Below are positions 51,872-60,055 of a stretch of DNA of 64,000 nt, one piece after another. Positions within the stretch are counted from its first letter, which is position 1. Every line of letters starts with the position of its first letter. Below the pieces are notes generated by a model. It worked only from the letters and a program-made list of their open reading frames with translations, was not told the origin of the DNA and did not search any database. Both the position numbers and the translations under genes were made by a program. Origin of the DNA: Deltaproteobacteria bacterium (GTDB taxonomy: Bacteria; Desulfobacterota; Desulfobacteria; Desulfobacterales; Desulfobacteraceae); the NCBI GenBank assembly GCA_013151635.1, contig JAADHV010000001.1, positions 1 through 64,000 on the forward strand, written 5' to 3'.

Positions 51872-52996
51872 ATGAGGTATCTATATAAAAATATCCTTAA
51901 GGATCTGACACGGAAAATGGTTTTTATCGGGGGCCCAAGGCAGGTAGGCAAGACAACCCTGGCAAAAAATATTCTGGAGCAGGCATATCCGTCAGGAAAA
52001 TATTTTAACTGGGATTACAATGAGGACAGGCAGGATCTGCTGGCCGCAAAATGGCTTGATGATGACGGCCTTATTATTTTTGACGAACTCCACAAATACA
52101 GGGATTGGAAAAACTGGATCAAAGGGATCTACGATACCAATGAAGGGGCAGTCCAATTTCTTGTAACCGGATCAGCAAGACTTGATATATACAGGCGCGG
52201 TGGAGATTCCCTTTTAGGGCGGTATCATTATTGGCGGCTTCACCCCTTTGGATTTGATGAATGCCCCGGGAATATGACGCCAAAAGAGGTATTGAAGCGG
52301 CTGATGACGGTTGGCGGATTTCCGGAACCGTTTCTGGACGGTGATGAACGCGAAGCAAGACGATGGAGGAGAGAACGGTTTGACAGGGTGTTAAAAGAGG
52401 ACATCAGGGATTTGGAATCCATCCGGCACATTTCCCTGCTTGATCTGTTTATCCATCAACTTAGAACCTGCGTGGGCAGCCTTATTGTCATGTCAAATAT
52501 TGCAGGGGAGATCCAGGTATCCCCCAAAACCGCTAAAAACTGGCTTGATCTTCTGGAAAGGATGTATCTTGTATTTGCTGTACGGCCTTACACCAAAAAT
52601 CTGCCAAGGGCAGTGATAAAACCGCCAAAAATCTATTTTTATGACAATGGGGATGTCATGGGAGATGAAGGTGCCGTATTTGAAAACCTTGTGGCAACCC
52701 AGCTTCTAAAAAAAAATCATTTTAGGGAAGACAGGGACGGATACAGGTATGAACTCAGGTATATCCGTGATAAGGAAGGCCGGGAGGTGGACTTTGTCAT
52801 CTTAAAAGAAGGGATTATTGAAGAACTGATTGAAGTAAAATTTTCAGATGACAGAATATCAAAGCATTTAAAATATTATGCAGACAAATTAAGCCCCCGG
52901 AAAGCAACCCAGATCGTTGCAAAGTTAAAAAGACCGTATTCCAGCGGCAGGATGACCGTGGTTGACCCTGCCGCATATTTCATGCCCGGCCTTTAA
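51872..52996 (+). CDS. AAA-family ATPase with DUF4143 domain
   Basis: 374 residues. Walker A GGPRQVGKTTLA near residue 20, Walker B DGLIIFDELHK near 72, sensor region FLVTGSARLDIYRRGGDSLLGRY, and the C-terminal DUF4143 part (about 190-340) with FYDNGDVMGDEGAVFENLVATQLL in parts and EVDFVILKEG, a PD-(D/E)XK-like nuclease fold. These proteins are common in anaerobes and archaea, often as isolated or mobile genes, with no settled function. The ribosome site lies inside the hairpin stem. The product is a complete member of the family. Confidence 0.9.
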   Translation: MRYLYKNILKDLTRKMVFIGGPRQVGKTTLAKNILEQAYPSGKYFNWDYNEDRQDLLAAKWLDDDGLIIFDELHKYRDWKNWIKGIYDTNEGAVQFLVTGSARLDIYRRGGDSLLGRYHYWRLHPFGFDECPGNMTPKEVLKRLMTVGGFPEPFLDGDEREARRWRRERFDRVLKEDIRDLESIRHISLLDLFIHQLRTCVGSLIVMSNIAGEIQVSPKTAKNWLDLLERMYLVFAVRPYTKNLPRAVIKPPKIYFYDNGDVMGDEGAVFENLVATQLLKKNHFREDRDGYRYELRYIRDKEGREVDFVILKEGIIEELIEVKFSDDRISKHLKYYADKLSPRKATQIVAKLKRPYSSGRMTVVDPAAYFMPGL

Positions 52997-53001
52997 CAAT
53001 T

Positions 53002-54075
53002 TTAATGGGAGTGGGCATGCTCTACAGGTTGCTTCAGGTTCAATGCCATATTAAAAATAATGAGCCCGCCAAGTATGGCTGCCGCAACTATCTGGATGCT
53101 CTCGGGAAAAATTTTGGATGCCTGCCCGACCACAGCACTTGCCTGCACACCCAGTGTGTCATAAACAAAGTCAAGAAAAAAGCCCATGGCAAGGGAAGTA
53201 ATGGAAATCATGGACAGGTAGATGGCAAGCGCCCTTGTATTGAAGATGTTTTTGACAATGTTTATAGTGGCGGCATTGGTGGCAGGGCCGGCCAGTAAAA
53301 ATACCAGTGCTGCGCCCGGGTTCAGCCCTTTGAGTATCAAGGCTGCGGCAATTGGTGTTGAGGATGTGGCACAGACATACATTGGAATTCCGGTAATAAG
53401 CATTACAAGCATGGATAAGAACCTGTGATCACTGGCCCAGACTGTCAGGTCATCCGGGAAATAGAAGGTAATGATACCTGCAATTAAAATCCCGATCATA
53501 AAGGGCTTTGCAATATCTGCCAGTAATTCGCCATAGGCGTATTTAATGCCGGTTATGAGTTTTGCAGGCAGGGTTAGATTGTCTTTTGGTGCAACTGCAC
53601 TATTTGATGCACACCCTCAGCCGCCGGCTGTTTTTATCGGTTCAGGCTTTATATTGGTTTTATCATTGCCCAGAAAGTTCTGGGCAATACCTGTGGAAAT
53701 TGCGGTAATAAACCCTGCAACAGGCCGGAGCAAAGTCATGATAGGGTCAAGCATGGCCCAGGAGATGGCAATTGAATCCACGCCGGATTCGGGTGTGGCA
53801 ATCATAAAGGATAAGGCGGCCCCGTCATTGGCCCCCTGTTTTTTCAGGCTTGTGGCAACGGGGACAACGCCACAGGAGCATAAGGGGATGGGGATGCCGA
53901 AGAGCGCAGCTAAAATGACCGATTTTATTTTACCTGTTCCAAGGTATTGTTTTATCTTGTCTGCTTTGAAAAATACGTAGAGAATCCCTGCAACAAAAAA
54001 TCCAAATAACATATAAATCGCTGAATCCAGGTAAATCTGCCATGATGCCTTTAAAATTTCATATATAATTGCCAT
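53002..54075 (-). CDS. SO_0444/YraQ-type permease, probable selenoprotein with in-frame UGA (Sec153)
   Basis: A single reading frame of 357 residues from the ATG at 54075 to 53002 is interrupted by one TGA at 53617-53619. The codons on both sides stay in the same frame without another stop (KTAGG-U-GCASNSAV ... LLADIAKPFMIG), and the two parts are the N- and C-halves of one COG0701 permease. The N half has the metal-type motif PLCSCG (Cys66, Cys68), the C half YVCATSSTP. The UGA sits in the linker where relatives have cysteine-rich sequence, giving a UGC redox pair. A SECIS-like hairpin follows the UGA. ArsR control suggests metal or metalloid export. Confidence 0.8.
53589..53600 (-). promoter_or_regulatory. 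Bacterial SECIS-like hairpin downstream of the in-frame UGA
   Basis: In the mRNA, GUGC-AGUU-GCAC starts 17 bases after the UGA; the four-base loop begins at base 21. A short stem whose loop has a G in its first two bases, placed 16-37 bases after the UGA, is the published bacterial SECIS pattern. The stem has only four to five pairs, so the support is moderate. Confidence 0.5.
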
Positions 54076-54095
54076 AGTGAATACTGCCTTAATTT

Positions 54096-54440
54096 TTAAT
54101 GTCTTACGTGGTCAAGACTCATTTTAATCAAAGAGACGACGTGGTCGTCATCAAGGGAGTAGTAAATTATTTTACCTTCCCGGCGGTTTTTTAAAATTTT
54201 CAATGTCCTTAAAATCCGAAGCTGGTGGGAAATGGCTGAATCTGTCTGGTTGCAGATAACAGCAATGTCACAAACACAATGTTCCTGATTTAAAAGCGCA
54301 AGAACTATTTTAAGTCTTGTGGGATCACTCAAGGCTTTAAAAATCTCAGCCATCTGCCCGACATTTTCCTGCCGGGGGATAGTTTTGATGGTTTCCATTA
54401 CTTTTTTTTCATTAATACATTTTTCGCCGCATATATCCAT
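54096..54440 (-). CDS. ArsR/SmtB-family metal-responsive repressor
   Basis: 114 residues. Winged helix with ALSDPTRLKIVLALL, the metal-binding type motif HCVCD at the end of helix 3, and recognition helix NQTDSAISHQLRIL. The N-terminus adds a CGEKC pair that could contribute ligands, as in CadC. GGGGTG precedes the ATG at 54440. It is followed after 20 bases by the permease gene, which it presumably controls, and has a canonical operator 14 bases upstream. Confidence 0.93.
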   Translation of the reverse strand: MDICGEKCINEKKVMETIKTIPRQENVGQMAEIFKALSDPTRLKIVLALLNQEHCVCDIAVICNQTDSAISHQLRILRTLKILKNRREGKIIYYSLDDDHVVSLIKMSLDHVRH

Positions 54441-54453
54441 TTAACACCCCTTC

Positions 54454-54473
54454 ATTTGAACAGTTGTTCAAAT
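54454..54473 (-). promoter_or_regulatory. ArsR/SmtB-type operator
   Basis: ATTTGAACA-GT-TGTTCAAAT is a perfect palindrome with 9-base arms and a 2-base centre. It matches the TGAACA-N2-TGTTCA core of SmtB, CadC and ZiaR sites. It lies just before the arsR start, so the repressor controls its own operon including the permease. Confidence 0.85.
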
Positions 54474-54516
54474 ATTAATTTGTTAATTATTTTTTGTCAA
54501 TAAAAAAATTATTTAT

Positions 54517-55620
54517 TTATTCCTTCAGGATTTTATTCATGACTTTTTGCGCATCCAGTATGGCAGTATAAATCAGGTTCGGATGCTTTTTTTCCTTGAT
54601 GATGCCATCTGAAGCGATTTCCATGTAAGAGGGGCTTATAGCACCGCCAAGAGCATAAATGCCGTTCTTGCCGGTTTCAAGATGATCGGAAAGCATGAGC
54701 AGACGCTCTCCTTCTCTGGCTATTTTACAGATCGCCCCTGTGCAGGTGATCTGCTGAAGATTCAGCTTATCAAAAATAGCGGAAGGGCCGTGGGTGCCGA
54801 TACAGGCAATAACATTTTTCATGGGAAAGCTCATTCCCTGGTACAGGTATAAATCATCTCCAAGGCCGGAAGATGTGGCCTGATGGATATAAAGCCTGTC
54901 AATTCCGTCAGCATCGACCTCACCTATTTTTGGTATGGCTTTTTGCAAAATTTTAATATGCCCGCCCAAAAGAACTTCCTCCCCCAGGTCCCGTGCCGTG
55001 TCTTTGTTGATTTCAAATGTTTCTTTAATGTGTGCCCAATAGACAGACGTGTCATCTCCCACAGCTTCCCGTTTGATTTTGGAAAGGGAAGAGACAACAT
55101 CTGCTGCTGCATTGCCGCCACCGATCACAAGAACGTTAATGCCGATATAATCTTCACCGTTCTCAATGTTCCTGGCAACGGTTTTGGCTTCGCCGTATAT
55201 CCCGAGATCATTAGGAATATTGCTGCCAAATGCGAGTATGATGTTCCGGGTTAAATAAGACCCTTGATTTGTTTTCACGATATAGTCAGGGAAAGTTCCG
55301 TCGATTTCCTTGAATTCTTCATTAAAATGGATTTTAAGATCATTCCGGTCCATAACGGTTTGAGCCTGTTCTACATATTTTTCAACCGGAATTTTTTCAT
55401 CCGGCGGTTTGATTTCAAGGACAGGGAAAGGGTCTTTATAACTTTTGGGTATGGTGGGGTAAACTTTTTTCCCTCTGGGATAAGTGTCAATGATGCCTTG
55501 CATTGCATGGCTTCCCTTTTCGAGGATAACAAATGATTTTGACTGCTGTTTTGCAAGAAGCCCTGCAGCAATTCCCCCAGGGCCTGATCCGATAATGATC
55601 ATATCAAGTTTCAAAGGCAT
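54517..55620 (-). CDS. NAD(P)/FAD-dependent oxidoreductase (thioredoxin reductase/YpdA-like fold)
   Basis: 367 residues. FAD-binding IIIGSGPGGIAAGLLA at about 8-23, a second dinucleotide site VLVIGGGNAAADVVSSL near 165-180, and a C-terminal FAD segment GIYALGGAISPSYMEIA. There is no CXXC disulfide pair, so it is not a classic thioredoxin reductase; YpdA-like bacillithiol reductases and ferredoxin reductases have this form. It is on the same strand upstream of the arsR-permease genes, but the ArsR operator lies between, so it is probably a separate unit. Substrate unknown. Confidence 0.8.
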   Translation of the reverse strand: MPLKLDMIIIGSGPGGIAAGLLAKQQSKSFVILEKGSHAMQGIIDTYPRGKKVYPTIPKSYKDPFPVLEIKPPDEKIPVEKYVEQAQTVMDRNDLKIHFNEEFKEIDGTFPDYIVKTNQGSYLTRNIILAFGSNIPNDLGIYGEAKTVARNIENGEDYIGINVLVIGGGNAAADVVSSLSKIKREAVGDDTSVYWAHIKETFEINKDTARDLGEEVLLGGHIKILQKAIPKIGEVDADGIDRLYIHQATSSGLGDDLYLYQGMSFPMKNVIACIGTHGPSAIFDKLNLQQITCTGAICKIAREGERLLMLSDHLETGKNGIYALGGAISPSYMEIASDGIIKEKKHPNLIYTAILDAQKVMNKILKE

Positions 55621-55775
55621 TGTAACTGTTTCCTTAAGTTTAATTCATAAAATAATCTAAATTCAAATTATCATAACTGAATAAGTATTGTCCAGCCGGC
55701 AAAATCTTTCAAAGGGCGTTTTGTTATGATGAAGGGAAAATTCCTGTTCGGAAAAAAAGTCTTTGTAAAAGAAAT

Positions 55776-55813
55776 GCAGCCTGTTCAGCCAGGGTCGGGA
55801 CTGAACAGGCTGC
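55776..55813 (-). terminator. 13-bp perfect hairpin in a gene-free region
   Basis: GCAGCCTGTTCAG (55776-55788) is the exact reverse complement of 55801-55813, with a 12-base loop. On the reverse strand it is followed by ATTTCTTTT, so it could end a short transcript coming from about 55980. The 724-base space 55621-56344 has no supported gene; a reverse-strand frame at 55663-55959 runs through the hairpin and resembles nothing. Confidence 0.5.
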
Positions 55814-56040
55814 TGGATAATGCTTGCCAAGGAGATGGGGTTTGTTGGAGGCCAACAATTTCCTGTCATTATCCATGAGGGATTTTGGGGGTACTTATAT
55901 GTTTTGGCATAAGCTGTATCATCATGCATTTCGTGTCCGAAAAGCTTCTTGCCATCCAAATCTCAGTCAATGGTAAGTTTGATACTATAAATAGTAAGAG
56001 ATTGTCAACAATTTTTTTAAATAAATTAATATAGTAATCA

Positions 56041-56068
56041 TACTAACTCATACTAACTTATACTAACT
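56041..56068 (+). repeat. Three tandem TACTAACT repeats with 10-bp period
   Basis: TACTAACT stands at 56041, 56051 and 56061, exactly one helical turn apart. It lies in an AT-rich stretch about 280 bases before the thymidylate-synthase-like gene and could be a regulator-binding array or a simple-sequence expansion. Confidence 0.85.
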
Positions 56069-56344
56069 CTAAATTAAATTACCGGTTTTAAATTTGTTTT
56101 GTAAAGAATATTTGATGGCTGTTTAAAGGTAGACTCAAAGCACACTTATTGTATACAAAATGAATTATGCATGAGGACATCAATATGTTTCGGGTAAATC
56201 GTGAAGCTGTTGATTTTTTTCCCATGCCCATACAACATATGCAATTGTCATATCAGCCCTGATTATTTCGGTTGTCACAATTGCAAGAAAAGTATATATT
56301 TTAAAATATGATTTAAGAGATTAAAGGAAAATAAGGAGCAATCA

Positions 56345-57145
56345 ATGTTACAACCGTTGTTTATAAAGGCGACAAGTCTTTCGGATGCCTGGTTCCAGGC
56401 CCTTTACAGGTGTGTGGAGCAGGGCCGGTCTTTTACCATTGACCGGGGATCATTTGAAGGTCAGAAAAGGCTTGAATTTGATTTTATAACCATTCATATT
56501 ACCCATCCTTCAAGTGTTCCTTTGCTGCCAAAGGTAAACCCTTTACTAGGATTTCCCGACCCTGTGGAAGAAAACTATCTGGATGATTACCTGCCGTATC
56601 TTATGACTGGTGAGGAAAAAGAGGGAGAATCTTATACATACGGACAGCGGATTTGCAAATGTAATTTTGAATACCTGCCCGGTGATTATAAAAAATTAAC
56701 AGAAATCCTGGTACAGGAAAAAGAAATCTGGGAAGACAGGAATATTTTAATTGCAGAGAACGGGGAATATTTTGTGAACCAGATGGAATTGATGATCTGG
56801 ACCTATAAAAACAAGGGTAAAAGAAATAACCAGATGATTCTCCAGGTGGGCCAGCCTTCTGATATGGTCCTTCTTGACCCGCCGTGTCTTCGCCATATTG
56901 ATACACGGATCCAGGATGGAAAGCTTCATTTTTTTCCATATTTCAGATCATGGGATTTATTTGGCGGCTTTCCTGCAAACCTTGCCGGCATTGAAATGAT
57001 GAAGCAATATTGCGCAGAGCAGATCGGGGTGGAAAATGGTGAAATAATCGCATCTTCAAAAGGACTCCACATATATGATTATGTCTTTGAAATTGCCGAA
57101 GCCATCAGGGGCCGTTCAATGGATGAGTTCCGGGAAATGTTCTAG
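56345..57145 (+). CDS. Thymidylate synthase-superfamily protein, archaeal (methanogen) type
   Basis: 266 residues. The C-terminal half carries the thymidylate synthase landmarks: DPPCLRHID with the nucleophile Cys181, then YFRSWDLFGGFPANLAG and SKGLHIYDY, where the dUMP-binding Asn and Tyr-containing segments lie. The pattern is that of the short methanogen-type enzymes (TIGR03283) rather than E. coli ThyA. It could make dTMP with a folate or a related C1 carrier, or act on another pyrimidine nucleotide. AAGGAG is 8 bases before the ATG. No dihydrofolate reductase gene is adjacent. Confidence 0.8.
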   Translation: MLQPLFIKATSLSDAWFQALYRCVEQGRSFTIDRGSFEGQKRLEFDFITIHITHPSSVPLLPKVNPLLGFPDPVEENYLDDYLPYLMTGEEKEGESYTYGQRICKCNFEYLPGDYKKLTEILVQEKEIWEDRNILIAENGEYFVNQMELMIWTYKNKGKRNNQMILQVGQPSDMVLLDPPCLRHIDTRIQDGKLHFFPYFRSWDLFGGFPANLAGIEMMKQYCAEQIGVENGEIIASSKGLHIYDYVFEIAEAIRGRSMDEFREMF

Positions 57146-57333
57146 AAATCAATTTTTACAATCATTGATTCATCTATGCTTGTGATTACCCCTTTATAGC
57201 CTTTAAGGCAGTCATTAATTTTTGTGCTGCTGGTATCAACCTGGAGGGGCTGTTCACTAAAAAATGATCAAACAGCCTTAGGCCGTGATATGTCTTACAG
57301 GAAAGCATTTTATGAGTTTGGGAATTAAGGATT

Positions 57334-57603
57334 ATGGTTAAGATTAAATGGGAAATAAAATCATTTGCCAGTCTTGGTACTAATGAACTTTATGAGCTGC
57401 TGAAACTCAGGGTTGATGTATTTGTGGTGGAACAGAACTGCCCTTATCCCGAGATCGATGGCAGGGACAGGCATCCTGAAACACTTCATCTTATCGGAAA
57501 AAATGAAGAGGAGGAACTTGTGGCATACTTGAGAATCCTGCCGCCGGGTTTGAGCCAGTGTCCCAAAATTATATCAAGGATGGAGTCCTGCATATCGACA
57601 TGA
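57334..57603 (+). pseudogene. Truncated ElaA-like GNAT acetyltransferase
   Basis: 89 codons. Residues 1-80 match the start of ElaA-type acetyltransferases (ELYELLKLRVDVFVVEQNCPYPEIDGRD in parts, LVAYLRILPPGLS). Proteins of this family are about 150 residues; here the acetyl-CoA-binding part (GRGxG) is missing and the frame ends in an unrelated tail at TGA TAA. A second frame from about 57555 reads YIKDGVLHIDMIKK, similar to the end of small heat-shock proteins. The locus looks like a recombination scar and the protein is unlikely to work. Confidence 0.7.
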
Positions 57604-57734
57604 TAAAAAAAATAAAATCTAACAGCCCTGGCAGAAGTCTTCCAGTTTTGACCTGATTTGCCGGGTTAAATAATCTGTTTTTTTTATTTGGGGGACTGTT
57701 TATTATCCTTTCTTGCGGTTTGCCTGGTATTTTC

Positions 57735-58391
57735 CTATATTCCTGACAGGCCTAAAAAATTTGACCGGATCCGTTTCAAATGTTTGACCAAATGCTCTTT
57801 TCTTGCTTCTCCCACCTTTTTCGGGGTATTTGATTTCAGCAGGCAGGACAGGGACAAAAGATCTTCTTTAATTGACATGACCTCGATATTCCATTCATCA
57901 TTATGCATTTTTATCATGTTAAAATACCATAACCGAAAGGTTAAAGAATAGAGGCGGCCCGACATCTCAGTTAGAAACGGGTTGGCGGCTGCTTCATAAA
58001 AGAGCTGCTTGATTCCCATGTCCAGAGCAGCCAGGGCCTTGGGATCTTTATGATCAAATTGTCTGTCGCATTCAATGATAAGCTCATCCAGCCGGTTGAA
58101 ATGGAGTTTTGTAAACCGTTCCGCCGCCATGGAGCCTATCACGGCTTCAAGTTCAAGTCTTGCCTGGAAAACATTGGTGATGGTGTTAAGCTCCAGCTCC
58201 ATTACCAGTATGCCTGTGCGGGGTAAAATTTTTACCAGGTGTTCCCACTCAAGCCGGAACAGGACGGTGCGAAGCGGTGTCCTGCTTACACCGAATTCTT
58301 TTGCAAGTTCCTTTTCTTTTAACATGTGGCCGGGTTCATAGGTAAGGTAGATGATACGGTCTTTAAGCTTGTTGTAAATATTTATATTCAT
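57735..58391 (-). CDS. GntR-family (FCD-type) transcriptional regulator
   Basis: 218 residues: N-terminal winged helix (KLKDRIIYLTYEPGHMLKEKELAKEFGVSRTPLRTVLFRLE in parts; KELAKEFGVSRTPLR) and an all-helical FCD effector domain (about 80-210) whose Asp/His residues can bind a metal and a carboxylate ligand. Divergent from the amino-acid-oxidase-like gene at 58595, which it probably regulates together with itself through the two inverted copies of one 13-base site in the shared gap. Confidence 0.93.
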   Translation of the reverse strand: MNINIYNKLKDRIIYLTYEPGHMLKEKELAKEFGVSRTPLRTVLFRLEWEHLVKILPRTGILVMELELNTITNVFQARLELEAVIGSMAAERFTKLHFNRLDELIIECDRQFDHKDPKALAALDMGIKQLFYEAAANPFLTEMSGRLYSLTFRLWYFNMIKMHNDEWNIEVMSIKEDLLSLSCLLKSNTPKKVGEARKEHLVKHLKRIRSNFLGLSGI

Positions 58392-58432
58392 TAATTGGTG
58401 CTAAAGCCTGTAATATTATTATTCATGAGTGC

Positions 58433-58445
58433 TTTGTGGTATACT
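58433..58445 (-). promoter_or_regulatory. Putative GntR operator, copy near the regulator gene
   Basis: TTTGTGGTATACT, whose core GGTATAC resembles the TNGTATACNA sites of FCD-type regulators. It is 42 bases before the gntR start and is repeated in inverted orientation at 58547. Confidence 0.6.
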
Positions 58446-58546
58446 TTAATAATACATGTCTATATAATTTGCCTATAGGCTTGTCAAATAATATAAAATA
58501 TTTGGATTTTTTTGTATAAAAATATATTGACTTTTGATATTTTTAT

Positions 58547-58559
58547 AGTATACCACAAA
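58547..58559 (+). promoter_or_regulatory. Putative GntR operator, copy near the oxidase gene
   Basis: AGTATACCACAAA is the exact reverse complement of the site at 58433-58445. It is 35 bases before the oxidase start. Thus each divergent promoter has one copy facing its own gene. Confidence 0.6.
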
Positions 58560-58594
58560 AATATCAAAAACTTTTTTAAGTTGCAGGAGTGTTC

Positions 58595-59875
58595 ATGGAA
58601 ACTAAAAATATAAGGCAAGGTCTCTGGGCAGCCACAGCACCATCCAGGCCAGGGCTGACTTCTATGAAAGGAGATCATAAAACAGATATCGCAATTATCG
58701 GTGGCGGGTATACAGGCCTTTCTGCTGCCCTGCACCTGGCGAAAATGGGCGGGAAAAGCATTGTCCTTGAAGCCAATGATATAGGCCATGGCGGTGCGGG
58801 CCGCAATGTAGGGCTTGTTAACGCCGGACTCTGGCTTATGCCCGATGAACTGCTCAGGCTTGCCGGTCCTGAATATGGAGAAAAATTAATTGATGTTCTG
58901 GGTGACTCTCCTGACCTTGTATTTGAGTTGATTGAAGAACATGGGATTGAATGTGAGGCACTTCGAAACGGGACCCTTCACTGTGCAGATTCCAAAAGCG
59001 GATATAAAGCGCTTCGGCAAAGGGAAGCCCAATGGCTGAAACGCGGGGCGCCTGTTCGGTTTCTTGAGCGGGATGAGGCAGCTTCCATGACAGGCAGCAA
59101 CTCTTTTTGCGGGGCATTGCTTGATAAACGTGCCGGAACCATTCAACCCCTGGCCTATGCCTATGGACTTGCCAGGGCGGCATTAAAGGCCGGGGCAAAG
59201 ATGTACAACCATTCCCCTGTGGTTGGATTTGAAAAGACCAGGGATGGGTGGAAATTAAATACCCCGGCAGGAACTTTGACGGCAAACCGTGTTATCATTG
59301 CTGTCCATGCATATACAAGCCATGCATTTAAATCAAATACCAAGTCCATGGTGAAGATGAATTTTTTCCAGTTTGCAACGCAGCCACTTTCAAAGGATAT
59401 ATTAAAGACGGTATTGCCGCAGCACCAGGGCGCCTGGGATACAAATCTTATCTTGTCTTCCTATCGTCTGGATGCTGAAGGACGGCTCATCGTAGGCAGT
59501 GTAGGGACTGTTAAGGATTTTGCATATAATCTTCATGCAAACTGGGTAAAAAGGACGATTTTAAAAACATTTCCCCAGGTTGGAGAACCCAGTCTCGAAT
59601 ACGGATGGCATGGAAGATTTGCCATGAACACAAATCATATCCCAAGATTCCATCTTCCGGGTAAAAATATGGCAATGATTACAAGTTATAATGGCCGGGG
59701 TATCGGTCCTGGTACCGTGTTTGGCAAACTTCTGGCTGAATATGCCGCAGGGGGACCCCTGGAAAATATTCCTTTGCCGGTTACAAAAATTGATCCTATA
59801 CATACCCGCATCTTCTGGGGACTTTTTTATGAAACAGGAGCAAGACTGTATCATTTTTTCCAGCGGAGGGTTTAG
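58595..59875 (+). CDS. FAD-dependent amino acid/amine oxidase (DAO family, PuuB-like)
   Basis: 426 residues from the ATG at 58595, with GCAGGAG upstream; a GTG at 58589 is the longer option. FAD-binding motif IAIIGGGYTGLSAALHLA at about 32-49, the DAO motif GAGRNVGLVNAGLW, and C-terminal YNGRGIGPGTVFGKLLAEY. Such enzymes oxidise D-amino acids, glycine-like compounds or gamma-glutamyl amines, giving imine and reduced flavin. In an anaerobe the electron acceptor is probably a quinone or ferredoxin rather than oxygen. Divergent from a GntR gene, as usual for substrate-induced catabolism. Confidence 0.88.
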   Translation: METKNIRQGLWAATAPSRPGLTSMKGDHKTDIAIIGGGYTGLSAALHLAKMGGKSIVLEANDIGHGGAGRNVGLVNAGLWLMPDELLRLAGPEYGEKLIDVLGDSPDLVFELIEEHGIECEALRNGTLHCADSKSGYKALRQREAQWLKRGAPVRFLERDEAASMTGSNSFCGALLDKRAGTIQPLAYAYGLARAALKAGAKMYNHSPVVGFEKTRDGWKLNTPAGTLTANRVIIAVHAYTSHAFKSNTKSMVKMNFFQFATQPLSKDILKTVLPQHQGAWDTNLILSSYRLDAEGRLIVGSVGTVKDFAYNLHANWVKRTILKTFPQVGEPSLEYGWHGRFAMNTNHIPRFHLPGKNMAMITSYNGRGIGPGTVFGKLLAEYAAGGPLENIPLPVTKIDPIHTRIFWGLFYETGARLYHFFQRRV

Positions 59876-60055
59876 ACAAGACCCTGTTGCCTTTTGCCAG
59901 GTTAATTCGATTTTGCTTCTGCCCGGACTATTGCCTTAAAAAACACGGGAAAAGTTCTTTTGCATTGAAAAATATCTGCCCTGGTAATTCTATGCTGAAA
60001 AATTTTATAAAACTTGATATAGTGCTACAGATTTAAATCCTTTTTGGAGTTAATT

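Noticed and set aside
53002-53499. C-terminal half of the permease as a separate gene
   Set aside because: Its ATG has no ribosome site, the frame continues upstream without a break to the UGA, and the protein would lack half of the fold; one gene with a Sec codon is simpler.
55663-55959. Reverse-strand 98-codon frame
   Set aside because: It runs through a perfect hairpin, has no ribosome site and resembles no family.
57688-57951. Plus-strand 87-codon frame downstream of the acetyltransferase
   Set aside because: It is the antisense shadow of the GntR gene.
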